This document shows, piece by piece, positions 51,756 to 60,445 of a DNA stretch of 64,000 nucleotides (its first letter is position 1; the number at the start of each line of letters is the position of its first letter). The stretch comes from Oscillospiraceae bacterium (GTDB lineage Bacteria; Bacillota; Clostridia; Oscillospirales; Ruminococcaceae). The notes below the pieces were generated by a model. That model saw only the letters and a program-made list of their open reading frames with translations. It did no database searches and had not been told where the DNA came from. The position numbers and the translations under genes are program-made. The stretch covers positions 91,970 through 155,969 of the forward strand of contig JAGAWT010000025.1 of NCBI GenBank assembly GCA_018110985.1. Direction: 5' to 3'.

Positions 51756-52988
51756 ATGGGTATAAATATCGCTGTTGCACAGTCAGGCGGCCCTACAGCT
51801 GCCATAAACGCATCACTGGCGGGAGTTTTCGAGCGGGCAACGGAATGCAGTGAGATAGACCGCATCTTCGGCTCCATAAACGGCATAGAGGGAATGATAA
51901 ACGACGAGCTGGTGCCCCTTGATGTGATACTCACATCCGAGCACGACATCGAGCTTCTGAAAAAGACACCCTCCACCGTGCTGGGCTCCTGCCGCTACAA
52001 GCTGGCAGAATACGATCCTTCCGACAGCGTTACGGAAACGGAGTACATGAATATAGTCCGCACTCTTGAAAAGCACGATATCCGTGCCTTCTTCTACATC
52101 GGCGGCAACGACTCCATGGACACGGTCTGCAAGCTGTCACGCTATCTGAAGGCAGTGGGTAAGGATATAAAGGTCATAGGCATACCCAAGACCATAGACA
52201 ACGACCTTCCCCTCACCGACCATACTCCGGGCTTCGGCTCTGCCGCCAAGTATGTTGCCACCACCATGCAGGAGATCATAAGGGACAGCCGTGTGTATTC
52301 CATACAGTCCATAACCATCGTGGAGATAATGGGCAGGAACGCAGGGTGGCTCACAGCTTCATCCTGTGTGCTCCGTGCCAACGGTGAGCCTGCCCCTCAC
52401 CTTATCTATGTTCCGGAGAGCTTTCCGGACGGACTTGACACGGAAAAGTTCCTCTCCGACATCGACAGGATGATGAAGAGATACCGTGCGGTCATAGTGG
52501 CGGTGAGCGAGGGAGTTGTCCCCTCAGACAGGGAATATGTAAAGACCGGTGCCGATGCCTTCGGCCATACGGACAATTCGGGCGTTGCAAAGTACCTTGA
52601 ACACCGCTGTGCCGAAAGGTTCGGCTGCAAGGTGCGCTCCATAGAGCTGAATGTTATGCAGAGGTGCTCCTCTCATCTTGCCTCAAGGACCGACATCGAC
52701 GAATCCGAAAGAGTGGGCAGGGCTGCGGTAGACTGCGCACTCGCGGGAGATACGGGCAGGATGATGGCATTCCGCCGTATCAGCAACGAGCCTTACAGAC
52801 TGGAGATCACCTCCGTGGATGCGGCGGAGACCGCAAACCGGGAAAAGTTCTTCCCCTCCAGATGGATAACCGCCGACAAGGCAGATATAACCATGGATGC
52901 ACTGGGCTATTTTCTCCCGCTCATACAGGGCGAGGTGGCACCGGAATACAGAAACGGCATACCCGTTCATTTCAGGCTGAACCAATGA
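51756..52988 (+). CDS. 6-phosphofructokinase, probably PPi-dependent
   Basis: Phosphorylates fructose 6-phosphate in glycolysis. 410 residues, with N-terminal GGPTAAINAS. The donor-site pair reads GGNDSMDT and PKTIDNDLP: the Lys in PKTIDND is the mark of PPi-dependent enzymes (ATP enzymes have PGTIDND), while the first motif has Asn where PPi-PFKs have Asp (GGDDS). MGRNAGW and the C-terminal regions are normal. PPi use is inferred. RBS AAAGGAG. Overlaps the next gene by ATGA. Confidence 0.9.
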   Translation: MGINIAVAQSGGPTAAINASLAGVFERATECSEIDRIFGSINGIEGMINDELVPLDVILTSEHDIELLKKTPSTVLGSCRYKLAEYDPSDSVTETEYMNIVRTLEKHDIRAFFYIGGNDSMDTVCKLSRYLKAVGKDIKVIGIPKTIDNDLPLTDHTPGFGSAAKYVATTMQEIIRDSRVYSIQSITIVEIMGRNAGWLTASSCVLRANGEPAPHLIYVPESFPDGLDTEKFLSDIDRMMKRYRAVIVAVSEGVVPSDREYVKTGADAFGHTDNSGVAKYLEHRCAERFGCKVRSIELNVMQRCSSHLASRTDIDESERVGRAAVDCALAGDTGRMMAFRRISNEPYRLEITSVDAAETANREKFFPSRWITADKADITMDALGYFLPLIQGEVAPEYRNGIPVHFRLNQ

Positions 52989-53458
52989 AAGTGATACTCA
53001 GACAAAAAAGTCCGTCTGTGACGGAAAGCTACACCGTCACAGACGAAAAGGGCAATCTCCTCTTTGAACTGAGATCGGATTTTTTCGCCCTCAGCCCCAC
53101 CTATGAGCTCATTGACACGAATGAAAACATAAGGGGCTGCATAAAACAGCGCTCCATGACCATTGACCGCATCTATGACATCTTCTGCGACGGCATCCCC
53201 ATGGGCTGTGCGGAAAGGACAAAGGGAAAGCCCGGCAGGAACACCTTTTCCTTCGCCTACAACGGCTGGACAGCCGAAGGGGATATTGCGGGTCTGGAAT
53301 TCAGGGTGTACGAAAACGGCTTTTGCGTGGTGGAGATCTCCCGCAAGCTGGATTCCCTGTCGGATACCTATGTGATAAATATCGCAAACGATCCCGACCT
53401 TATGCCCTCCGTGATGTTTGCAGCCGCCATAGATCTGACGGTATCCGAAAAGCTATGA
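52985..53458 (+). CDS. LURP-one-related (YxjI-like) protein
   Basis: 157 residues in two-sheet tubby-like order: SYTVTDEKGNLLFELRSDFF, LSPTYELIDTNENIRGCIKQR, YNGWTAEGDIAGLEFRVYENG and FCVVEISRK. This fits the LURP-one/YxjI family, thought to bind lipids or membranes. The true start is the ATG at 52985 overlapping the PFK stop; the frame is open further upstream inside PFK but not used. It also overlaps the next gene by ATGA. Confidence 0.75.
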   Translation: MKVILRQKSPSVTESYTVTDEKGNLLFELRSDFFALSPTYELIDTNENIRGCIKQRSMTIDRIYDIFCDGIPMGCAERTKGKPGRNTFSFAYNGWTAEGDIAGLEFRVYENGFCVVEISRKLDSLSDTYVINIANDPDLMPSVMFAAAIDLTVSEKL

Positions 53459-55209
53459 TAGTATTTTTCTTTATAGGGATGATCGTGATACTGGGTTCCT
53501 TCTGGTTCACGGCCAACTTTTCCCACAGGACCCTTTACGAGATAATCTATTTTTTCCGCAGTCCCATGAGCGGGATGGATCTGTCCCTTGCCAAGAGCTT
53601 CCTGTTCAAATGCCTGCTGCCCGCTCTGGGTCTGACGGTGATACTGGCAGTCCTTTATTACAGATCCGGGAAGCTCAAAAAGCATCTGCGAATGGGCGGG
53701 GCTGCGCTGACGGCAATGATGCTCGTTTTCTCCTACACTGTCCTTGACGGCTCTCTCGGCATCACTGCCTATATGACACAGAGCTCCTCGGACTTTATAG
53801 AGGAAAACTATATCCCCCCGCAGGATGTGAAGATAACATTCCCTGAAAAAAAGCAGAACCTTATCTTCATCTACCTTGAATCCATGGAGACCACCTTTGC
53901 GGCCAGGGAAAAAGGCGGCGCACGGGATACGAGCCTCATTCCCGGACTTACTGCCTATGCACTTGAAAATGAGTGCTTTTCCGGAAATGACACTCTGAAC
54001 GGCGGCGTTTCTCTGCCTGCCACCACCTGGACCATGGGAGCCATGACCGCCATGACCTCCGGTCTGCCGCTGAAGATACCCGTCTACAACAACTACATGG
54101 ACACACAGGGAGAGTTTTTCCCGGGTATCACCTCTCTGGGGCAGATACTTGAAGAGAACGGCTACACCAATTATCTCATGGTGGGCTCCGATGCGGATTT
54201 CGGAGGAAGACGGCTGTATTTCGGCACCCACGGGAACTACCGTGTGTTCGACTTTGACCTTGCCCTTGAAAAGGGGCTTGTGGACGAAAAGGTGTTCTGG
54301 GGCTTTGAGGACTACAAGCTCTACGGCTTTGCAAAAGAAGAGATAACAAAGCTGTATGAGGAAGGAAAGCCTTTCAACTTCACCATGCTCACCGTTGATA
54401 CCCACTTTGAGAACGGTTATGTCTGCAAGTACTGTGAGGACAGGTTTGAAGACAGCTACGCCAATGTCTACGCCTGCGCCGACAGGCAGATCTGCGATTT
54501 CCTTGAATGGCTGGAGGAACATCCCTTCTACGAGGACACCACCGTTATCATCACCGGGGATCACCCCACCATGGACAAGGATTTCTGCGAGAGCATCACC
54601 GACTACGAAAGAAAGACCTACACCTGTATCATCTCACCCCGCAGGAAGAGGGAGACCGCAGGAAGAAGGTACTTTTCCACCCTCGATATGTTCCCCACCA
54701 CTCTTTCCGCTCTGGGAGCGGATATAGAAGGAGACAGGCTGGGGCTCGGCACCGACCTTTTCTCCGATACGCCCACCCTTCTGGAGGAGTACGGAAGGCA
54801 GTACCTTACGGAGGAATTTGAGAAGAACTCCGACTTTATGGAGAGCCTCAATTCCTATACCATAAACGAAGAACTGGCTCAGAGGCTGAGAGAGGAAAAC
54901 GGCATTGAATGCTTTGAGACCGAGGAGGGACTCAAGCCCGTCTACGCACTCAGGTTCGATGTTTCGGGAATGAAGGACTTTGACAGGCTCGAAGCGGAGG
55001 TCACCTGCGGCGGTGTAACCGAAACAGTCATCCTTGACGACTTCTACGCCGATTCCCTGAACTACACCACGGAAACGAGAGTTTTCAGGGGGCGTTCAAA
55101 GAGCGAGGCAAGGGTACAGGTCTACCTTTACACAAAGGACGGAAAGCGCTTCCTTGTGGGAGACAGCGAAGATCATGTGCAAAATGAAGAGACCGGCAGC
55201 GAAAGTTGA
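53455..55209 (+). CDS. LTA-synthase-like phosphoglycerol transferase (sulfatase fold)
   Basis: Extracytoplasmic polymer synthase transferring glycerol phosphate, as in lipoteichoic acid synthesis. 584 residues with about three N-terminal membrane helices (fewer than the usual five in LtaS). The alkaline-phosphatase-type domain has the catalytic Thr in SLPATTWTMGAMTAMTSG, an early metal Glu in IFIYLESMETT and metal ligands in TVDTHFENGY and ITGDHPTMD. The upstream coupled LURP-one gene suggests a membrane-lipid-linked process. The stop lies inside a terminator stem. Confidence 0.88.
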   Translation: MIVFFFIGMIVILGSFWFTANFSHRTLYEIIYFFRSPMSGMDLSLAKSFLFKCLLPALGLTVILAVLYYRSGKLKKHLRMGGAALTAMMLVFSYTVLDGSLGITAYMTQSSSDFIEENYIPPQDVKITFPEKKQNLIFIYLESMETTFAAREKGGARDTSLIPGLTAYALENECFSGNDTLNGGVSLPATTWTMGAMTAMTSGLPLKIPVYNNYMDTQGEFFPGITSLGQILEENGYTNYLMVGSDADFGGRRLYFGTHGNYRVFDFDLALEKGLVDEKVFWGFEDYKLYGFAKEEITKLYEEGKPFNFTMLTVDTHFENGYVCKYCEDRFEDSYANVYACADRQICDFLEWLEEHPFYEDTTVIITGDHPTMDKDFCESITDYERKTYTCIISPRRKRETAGRRYFSTLDMFPTTLSALGADIEGDRLGLGTDLFSDTPTLLEEYGRQYLTEEFEKNSDFMESLNSYTINEELAQRLREENGIECFETEEGLKPVYALRFDVSGMKDFDRLEAEVTCGGVTETVILDDFYADSLNYTTETRVFRGRSKSEARVQVYLYTKDGKRFLVGDSEDHVQNEETGSES

Positions 55210-55225
55210 TCGCTGCCGGCTTTTT
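55193..55225 (+). terminator. Terminator of the PFK/LURP/LTA operon
   Basis: CCGGCAGCG (55193-55201) pairs with CGCTGCCGG (55211-55219), followed by CTTTTTC. The loop contains the LTA-synthase-like stop codon. The convergent kinase gene ends six bases further on, so it may also serve that strand. Confidence 0.85.
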
Positions 55226-56613
55226 CATTGCTGTGAGAGAATGAATTCAAATTCGGTGTATTCCTTTTCCTTGCTCCTAACAAGTATCTCCCCGTTGTGG
55301 AGATTGATTATGGATCTTACTATGGAAAGTCCCAGACCAACGCCCGTAATGTCCTTTCCTCTCGATTCGTCAGTCTTGTAGAAGCGGTCGAATACCCTTT
55401 TCATTTCCGCCTTTTTAAGCCCCTCTCCGCTGTTTTTTATGGAAAGTCCGGTCTTGCCGCCGTTCTCAAAAAAGCTGTAGCGGATATATCCCCCGTTGTT
55501 TACGAACTTCACGGCATTTTCCGTAAGGTTGTATATGACCTGCTGTATAAGGTCGGGGTCAGCACAGACCACATGGGGATCAGAATCAAGCCCCTGTATA
55601 TCCACCTTTTTTTCGTCTATGCGGTGCTCAAAGAGAAGAACTGTCTTCACCGTCAGGGATGTAAGGTCAAACTGCTTTTTGGATATCTCCACCTCACCGG
55701 ACTCATATTTTGAGATATTGAGCATGGAGCGCACCAGACGTGCAAGCCTGTGGGTCTCCTCCGAAACGGTGGTAAGGTACCGCCTGCGCTCGCTTTCGGG
55801 GATGGTGCCGTCCAGTATGCCGTCCACGAAGCCGCTGATGGTGGTCATGGGAGTTTTCAGCTCGTGAGATACATTTGAAACGAAGCTTTTTCTTGAATCC
55901 TCTATCTGTTCGAGAGATTCCGCCATTTCATTAAGGGTGTTTGCCAGCAGACCCATTTCGTTGTGGTCGGTGACCTCCACCTTAGCGGAAAAATCCCCCG
56001 AGCCGAACCTCTGCGCCGCCAGCGTCATGGACTCTATTGGCTTGGTATAGCGCTCCACATGGTAGTTTATTATGGGAAATTCCACCACTATGAGCAGAGC
56101 TATGCAGACACACGCCACCACCACCATGAAGGCAAGGTACCTTGTGTAGGAGACCGCCGCCATGCTGGATACCACATACATATCTCCTCTGTCCACGTTT
56201 ATCTTTGAAACGACACAGAGCCGTGCCGTGTCAAAGAAGCCGTCAAGGGAGGAAAAGGTGACAAGCTCCGGATCCGCCATATCCATCGTGTGCTGTGACA
56301 GGCACTTATCAGCAAAGGATGCCGACTCCGTACTGATACGGACAGCACCCTTTGAATCAAATATAATTATCTTGGCATCGGTCCAGCGTGAACCGTCCTC
56401 CAGCTCTTCTGCCACAGTCTCCTCTCCGTCGTCCTTGTCAATATAGGTACGAAGGACATTGACCGCCTTCATGTGGGCAGCCCTTATCTCCCTCTCAGCC
56501 TGCTGTCTGAAAAACATAAGGGAAGCACTGATAACGGCAGCGGAGATCAGTATGGCGGTGGCGACTGTAAGCACCTTATACAGCCGCCTGAAAAAGCCTT
56601 TGTTACTGGACAT
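55225..56613 (-). CDS. Two-component sensor histidine kinase
   Basis: 462 residues from the ATG at 56613. Membrane helix (VATAILISAAVISASLMFF), an extracellular sensor region (about 45-155), second helix (about 165-185), HAMP, dimerisation/phosphoacceptor HisKA with SHELKTPMTTISGF, and HATPase with NLTENAVKF, GEGLKKAEMKRVFDRF and GVGLGLSIV. It overlaps the response regulator stop by 11 nt. The tail is convergent with the LTA-synthase-like gene, a possible envelope target (inference). Confidence 0.93.
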   Translation of the reverse strand: MSSNKGFFRRLYKVLTVATAILISAAVISASLMFFRQQAEREIRAAHMKAVNVLRTYIDKDDGEETVAEELEDGSRWTDAKIIIFDSKGAVRISTESASFADKCLSQHTMDMADPELVTFSSLDGFFDTARLCVVSKINVDRGDMYVVSSMAAVSYTRYLAFMVVVACVCIALLIVVEFPIINYHVERYTKPIESMTLAAQRFGSGDFSAKVEVTDHNEMGLLANTLNEMAESLEQIEDSRKSFVSNVSHELKTPMTTISGFVDGILDGTIPESERRRYLTTVSEETHRLARLVRSMLNISKYESGEVEISKKQFDLTSLTVKTVLLFEHRIDEKKVDIQGLDSDPHVVCADPDLIQQVIYNLTENAVKFVNNGGYIRYSFFENGGKTGLSIKNSGEGLKKAEMKRVFDRFYKTDESRGKDITGVGLGLSIVRSIINLHNGEILVRSKEKEYTEFEFILSQQ

Positions 56614-57307
56614 GCTCTTCTTCGGCCTCAAACTTGTAGCCTACGCCCCACACAGTTTTGAGAGCCCACTTGTCGGAAACGCCCTCCAGCTTTTCACGCA
56701 GGCGCTTGATGTGTACATCTATGGTCCTGGAATCTCCGTAGTACTCAAAGCCCCAGACCTCATCAAGAAGCTGGTCTCTTGTATAGACTCTATTGGGGTT
56801 GGAAGCAAGGTAGAAAAGAAGCTCCAGCTCCTTGGGAGGAGTATCCAGCACCTTTCCGTCCACTCTCAGCTCGTAGCGTGTCATGTTCACGACCAGCTTG
56901 TCGTACTTTACCTCTCTGACCTCGGGCTCGGAGGAGGTGGTGGCTATCCTTCTTGAAACAGCCTTTATCCTGGCGATGACTTCCTTTGCATCGAAAGGCT
57001 TTACCACATAGTCGTCCGCACCCAGTTCAAGACCCAGCACCTTGTCGAAGGTCTCGCTCTTGGCGGTTATCATTATTATGGGCACGTTGGACTTCTTTCT
57101 GATCTCTCTGCACACCTGCCAGCCGTCAAGACCGGGGAGCATTATATCCAGAAGAACGATGTCCGGACGCAGTGCATTGAACTTTACCACTGCCTCGTCG
57201 CCGTCGTGAGAGATCACAACGCCGTAGCCCTCTTTTTCCAGATAGAGCTTTAAGAGCTCGCAGATATTATTATCGTCATCAACTACCAAAACCTTGCCTA
57301 ATGACAT
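56603..57307 (-). CDS. OmpR/PhoB-family response regulator
   Basis: 234 residues from the ATG at 57307 (MSLGKVLVVDDD), with GGAGG upstream; the frame up to 57379 is leader. Receiver domain with acidic pair DDD, phosphoacceptor Asp in IVLLDIMLPG and Lys in VVKPFDAKE; C-terminal winged helix with GYKFEAEEEHVQ end and RTIDVHIKRLREKLEG. It regulates with the adjacent kinase. Confidence 0.94.
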   Translation of the reverse strand: MSLGKVLVVDDDNNICELLKLYLEKEGYGVVISHDGDEAVVKFNALRPDIVLLDIMLPGLDGWQVCREIRKKSNVPIIMITAKSETFDKVLGLELGADDYVVKPFDAKEVIARIKAVSRRIATTSSEPEVREVKYDKLVVNMTRYELRVDGKVLDTPPKELELLFYLASNPNRVYTRDQLLDEVWGFEYYGDSRTIDVHIKRLREKLEGVSDKWALKTVWGVGYKFEAEEEHVQ

Positions 57308-57609
57308 AACAGCCTCCTGTCCCCAAATTCTGTTTAAGCGGGGAAATAATAATAGTTTTTCCTGAGATGAACACGGCATCAGCTCTGCCGTATCAAAAAA
57401 ATTTTACTATCTATACAAATATCATTATATATTATTTAATCAATATAAATGTTACGGTACTGTTAATTTAAAGTAACCAATATGTAAATTTCAATCTTTT
57501 GGATAAAATTAGTCCATCTTTCCACAAGGCATATTCTGCACAGGATATCTGCGAAAAAGCCATTTCATACCGTTATGCCGGAATTTGATATTCTTTTTCA
57601 AATTTCCTA
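57308..57609. other. A+T-rich intergenic region between the two-component system and the ZIP gene
   Basis: About 300 non-coding bases. The A+T-rich part (57400-57500) has several possible -10 boxes for the divergent regulator (minus-strand TATAAT near 57431) but no convincing -35. No hairpin, repeat copy or small gene is seen. Confidence 0.5.
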
Positions 57610-57638
57610 TTGACAAAGAAGAAAATATATGATAATAT
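57610..57638 (+). promoter_or_regulatory. Promoter of the ZIP transporter gene
   Basis: TTGACA (57610-57615), 17-bp spacer, TAATAT (57633-57638). Confidence 0.75.
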
Positions 57639-57645
57639 CATATAT
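57625..57645 (+). promoter_or_regulatory. Perfect 21-bp palindrome over the ZIP -10 box
   Basis: ATATATGATA-A-TATCATATAT, two 10-bp arms around one base, covering the -10 element and the start point. Placement and symmetry (a 7-1-7-like TATGATA-A-TATCATA core, and two downstream ATATGAA direct repeats) suggest a metal-dependent repressor such as Fur/Zur or ArsR type. Confidence 0.6.
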
Positions 57646-57691
57646 GAACATATGAAAATATTTTCCAATTACAGAAAAGGATGATACAAAT

Positions 57692-58474
57692 ATGGATATC
57701 TATGTATTACAGGGGGTGCTTATCCCCTTTCTGGGCACTGCCGCAGGCTCTGCCTGTGTGTTCTTCATGAAAAAGGAAATGAACGACATGGTGCGCCGTG
57801 CCCTTACGGGCTTTGCGGGAGGAGTAATGACTGCCGCCTCTGTATGGAGCCTTCTTATCCCTGCCATGGAACAGTGTGAGAACAGGGGAAGGACTGCCTT
57901 TGTCCCCGCTTTTATCGGCTTCTGGCTGGGCATCTTTTTCCTCCTGCTCCTTGATACCTTCGTACCTCATCTTCACATGAACACCGACAAGGCGGAAGGC
58001 CCCAAGAGCAAGCTGGCAAAGACCACCATGATGGTACTTGCGGTCACCCTCCATAACCTGCCTGAGGGAATGGCGGTAGGCGTGGTCTACGCAGGCTTTC
58101 TGTCCGGAAATGCGGAGATCACCGCAGGCGGTGCGCTGGCACTGGCACTGGGCATAGCCATACAGAACTTCCCCGAAGGAGCCATAATCTCCATGCCGCT
58201 CCATGCAGCGGGAAAAAGCAAGGGCAAAGCCTTCCTTGACGGTGTGCTCTCAGGTGCCGTGGAGCCTGTGGGAGCACTGCTCACCATACTTGCCACATCT
58301 CTCTTTGTGCCCGCCATGCCCTATATGCTCAGCTTCGCCGCAGGTGCCATGATATATGTAGTGGTGGAGGAGCTTATCCCCGAAATGTCAGAAGGAGAGC
58401 ATTCCAACATCGGCGTTATAATGTTCTCTCTGGGATTTACAGCAATGATGGCTCTTGATACGGCTCTGGGATAA
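57692..58474 (+). CDS. ZIP-family metal transporter
   Basis: Imports divalent metal, zinc being most likely. 260 residues and about eight membrane helices. The metal-binding helix motifs are HNLPEGMAVG and QNFPEGAIISMPLH, as in bacterial ZupT/GufA proteins; VVEELIPEMSEGEHSN follows near the C-terminus. The promoter carries a large palindrome. It is convergent with the YdcF-like gene, with only 4 bases between stops and no visible terminator. Confidence 0.9.
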   Translation: MDIYVLQGVLIPFLGTAAGSACVFFMKKEMNDMVRRALTGFAGGVMTAASVWSLLIPAMEQCENRGRTAFVPAFIGFWLGIFFLLLLDTFVPHLHMNTDKAEGPKSKLAKTTMMVLAVTLHNLPEGMAVGVVYAGFLSGNAEITAGGALALALGIAIQNFPEGAIISMPLHAAGKSKGKAFLDGVLSGAVEPVGALLTILATSLFVPAMPYMLSFAAGAMIYVVVEELIPEMSEGEHSNIGVIMFSLGFTAMMALDTALG

Positions 58475-58478
58475 GGCA

Positions 58479-59261
58479 TCACTTTCCGCCGAAGAATGTG
58501 TATATGACCCCGTAGACCTCACGGATCACACATGAAGGCAGATAGAGCCTTGAAGTCCTTGCAGACTTTGACCACGCCTTTATGCCGACTTTCTCTGCCA
58601 GCATGGAAGTGCGCAGCTGATGGTATTCGGATGTGGCTATTACCGCCTCATGAGGAAGACCGTGTTTTTCCATCAGTTCAAGGGAATAAACAAGGTTGGT
58701 GTATGTGGATACAGACCTGTCCTCAATTATGATACGATCGGGGGATATGCCCTTTTCCGTCAGTATGTCAAACATCATCTCAGCTTCGGAAACAGGCTCA
58801 TCGCTCCCCTTTCCGCCGGACACTATGCACTTTACCTCCGGGTTTGCAGTAAGGTAATCATAAGCCGCACGGCAGCGCTGCACCATCATCTGGGACGGGC
58901 TGCCGTCCTTCATGCCGCAGCCGAGAACGATCACTGTGGCAGGCTTTTCAGGCAGCCTGTCCGCATACCTGAATATCTGGATGACTATCACTGCGGATAT
59001 GACCGCAGCAGCAGCCGCAAGAACGCAGACCGATACCGTGAGCACCCGTCCGCCGCTGCTTTTCCATAAGCGTGACACGAGCTGCACAAAGGGATGACGG
59101 AACAGACAAAGAAAAAATGCAGCAGCACACAGGGCACAGCCTGTAACATTGCCCAGATTGGGATGAGAGACGACTGCTGTGTAGGCAAAGGCAGCAAAGC
59201 CCAGTGCCATCAGCGCTTCGATCACAAAAGCAGCTATTTTCTGTACCATCTGTGACCTCAT
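58479..59261 (-). CDS. YdcF/SanA-like (DUF218) membrane protein
   Basis: 260 residues: three N-terminal membrane helices (about 10-105), then a DUF218 domain with VIVLGCGMKDGSPS, CIVSGGKGSDEPVSEAEMM and the conserved RSVSTYTNLVYS. Family members affect envelope barrier function; biochemical role unknown. Its start overlaps the cysK stop by ATGA. Confidence 0.85.
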   Translation of the reverse strand: MRSQMVQKIAAFVIEALMALGFAAFAYTAVVSHPNLGNVTGCALCAAAFFLCLFRHPFVQLVSRLWKSSGGRVLTVSVCVLAAAAAVISAVIVIQIFRYADRLPEKPATVIVLGCGMKDGSPSQMMVQRCRAAYDYLTANPEVKCIVSGGKGSDEPVSEAEMMFDILTEKGISPDRIIIEDRSVSTYTNLVYSLELMEKHGLPHEAVIATSEYHQLRTSMLAEKVGIKAWSKSARTSRLYLPSCVIREVYGVIYTFFGGK

Positions 59262-60184
59262 TCAAAAAGAGGGGTGGAAAAATACCTTTCCGCCGTATCG
59301 GGCAGTATGGTCACCACCGTTTTTCCCGCTCCAAGCACCTTTGCCATTTCCAGAGCCGTTGCCACATTAGTTCCGGAGGATATGCCGCACATTATCCCTT
59401 CTTCGCTTGCCAGCCTTTTTGCCGTGCTTACAGCCACCTCATCCGAGACTATGTGGATGTGATCGTATATCTCCATGTCAAGTATCTTCGGGATGATACC
59501 GTCGCCTATGCCCATCTGCAAATGTGTTCCGACTGCGCCGCCTGCAAGTATGGCGGCGTTTTCGGGCTCCGCAGCCCATATGGTCACATTCGGGTCACGC
59601 TCCTTCAGCACTCTTCCTATGCCGGTTATGGTGCCGCCTGTTCCTATTCCCGAGCAGAAGCCGTCTATGGGCACTCCCGCCTGCTCTGCGATCTCACGGG
59701 CAGTCCCCGTTATGTGGGCAAGAATGTTGTTCTCATTTTCAAACTGCTGCGGCACGAATACCCTGGAGTCGGCTCTCTTCATTTCCTCTGCCTTCTCTGC
59801 GCATTTCTTTATGCACTTTCCTATGTCCCCGTCGTCATGGATGAGCACCACCTGCGCCCCGTAATGGGCGATGAGCTTTCTCCTTTCCACGCTGACGGAA
59901 TCAGGCATTATAATGACCGTCCTGTACCCTCTGACAGCCCCTACAAGCGCCAGACCTATGCCCTGGTTCCCGCTTGTGGGCTCAACTATCACGGTATCCT
60001 TATTTATAAGCCCTTCTCTTTCGGCAGCAGCTATCATATTGAAGGCTGTGCGTGTCTTGATGGAGCCGCCTACGTTCAGACCCTCAAATTTCACCAGTAT
60101 ATCCGCATTTCCGGGGGGATTTATCCTTGAAAGCCTTATGAGCGGCGTGGAGCCTATGGCTTCAAGTATGTTGTTATACACCAT
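59258..60184 (-). CDS. cysK: Cysteine synthase A-type PLP enzyme
   Basis: O-acetylserine sulfhydrylase. 308 residues from the ATG at 60184 (MVYNNILEAIGSTPLI; GAGGT upstream); the open frame to 60364 is not needed. PLP-Lys in GGSIKTRTA (canonical GGSVKDR), substrate loop PTSGNQGIGL, phosphate loop GTGGTITGIG and ISSGTNVATAL. Thr instead of Asp after the Lys is a mild variation. A good promoter lies upstream. Confidence 0.93.
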   Translation of the reverse strand: MVYNNILEAIGSTPLIRLSRINPPGNADILVKFEGLNVGGSIKTRTAFNMIAAAEREGLINKDTVIVEPTSGNQGIGLALVGAVRGYRTVIIMPDSVSVERRKLIAHYGAQVVLIHDDGDIGKCIKKCAEKAEEMKRADSRVFVPQQFENENNILAHITGTAREIAEQAGVPIDGFCSGIGTGGTITGIGRVLKERDPNVTIWAAEPENAAILAGGAVGTHLQMGIGDGIIPKILDMEIYDHIHIVSDEVAVSTAKRLASEEGIMCGISSGTNVATALEMAKVLGAGKTVVTILPDTAERYFSTPLFE

Positions 60185-60217
60185 TTTCTTACCTCTCAAC
60201 TCGTATTTGATATACTG

Positions 60218-60246
60218 ATTATATACCCTATCTCCGGATTTGTCAA
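60218..60246 (-). promoter_or_regulatory. Promoter of cysK
   Basis: Minus strand TTGACA (60246-60241), 17-bp spacer, TATAAT (60223-60218): perfect consensus, 34 bases before the ATG. Confidence 0.85.
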
Positions 60247-60408
60247 TGGTCGGTGCGACCGACAGCGACTCGTTTACTTCTTTATCAGCAGCTTTACATA
60301 CGGGCTCTAAAACTAACTTACTCAAAAAGCTTTCGTTATCCTCAACATTCTGTGAGCCACACAATGTGTTTCCAAGTAATGCAACAACACACGATCACAA
60401 ACAGCAAA

Positions 60409-60434
60409 GGCGTACACGCCGAAGTGTGTACGCC
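60409..60434 (-). terminator. Terminator-like hairpin after the cellobiose phosphorylase gene
   Basis: GGCGTACAC/GTGTACGCC around an 8-nt loop, 12 bases after the stop. On the minus strand it is followed by TTTGCTGTTTG. The rest of the spacer up to the cysK promoter (60250-60400) shows nothing recognisable. Confidence 0.65.
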
Positions 60435-60445
60435 CACTGTATTCT

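Noticed and set aside
52664..53458. Longer open frame for the LURP-one gene starting inside PFK
   Set aside because: The coupled ATG at 52985 fits the family length; the extra 107 residues are PFK read in another frame.
53323..55209. Longer start for the LTA-synthase-like gene inside the LURP-one gene
   Set aside because: The ATG at 53455 overlaps the upstream stop by ATGA and gives a hydrophobic N-terminus; upstream residues are out-of-frame LURP-one sequence.
60207..60216. Fifth copy of the palindrome suggested by ATACTGAT upstream of cysK
   Set aside because: Only the 8-base end matches; the 12-bp stem and loops are absent.
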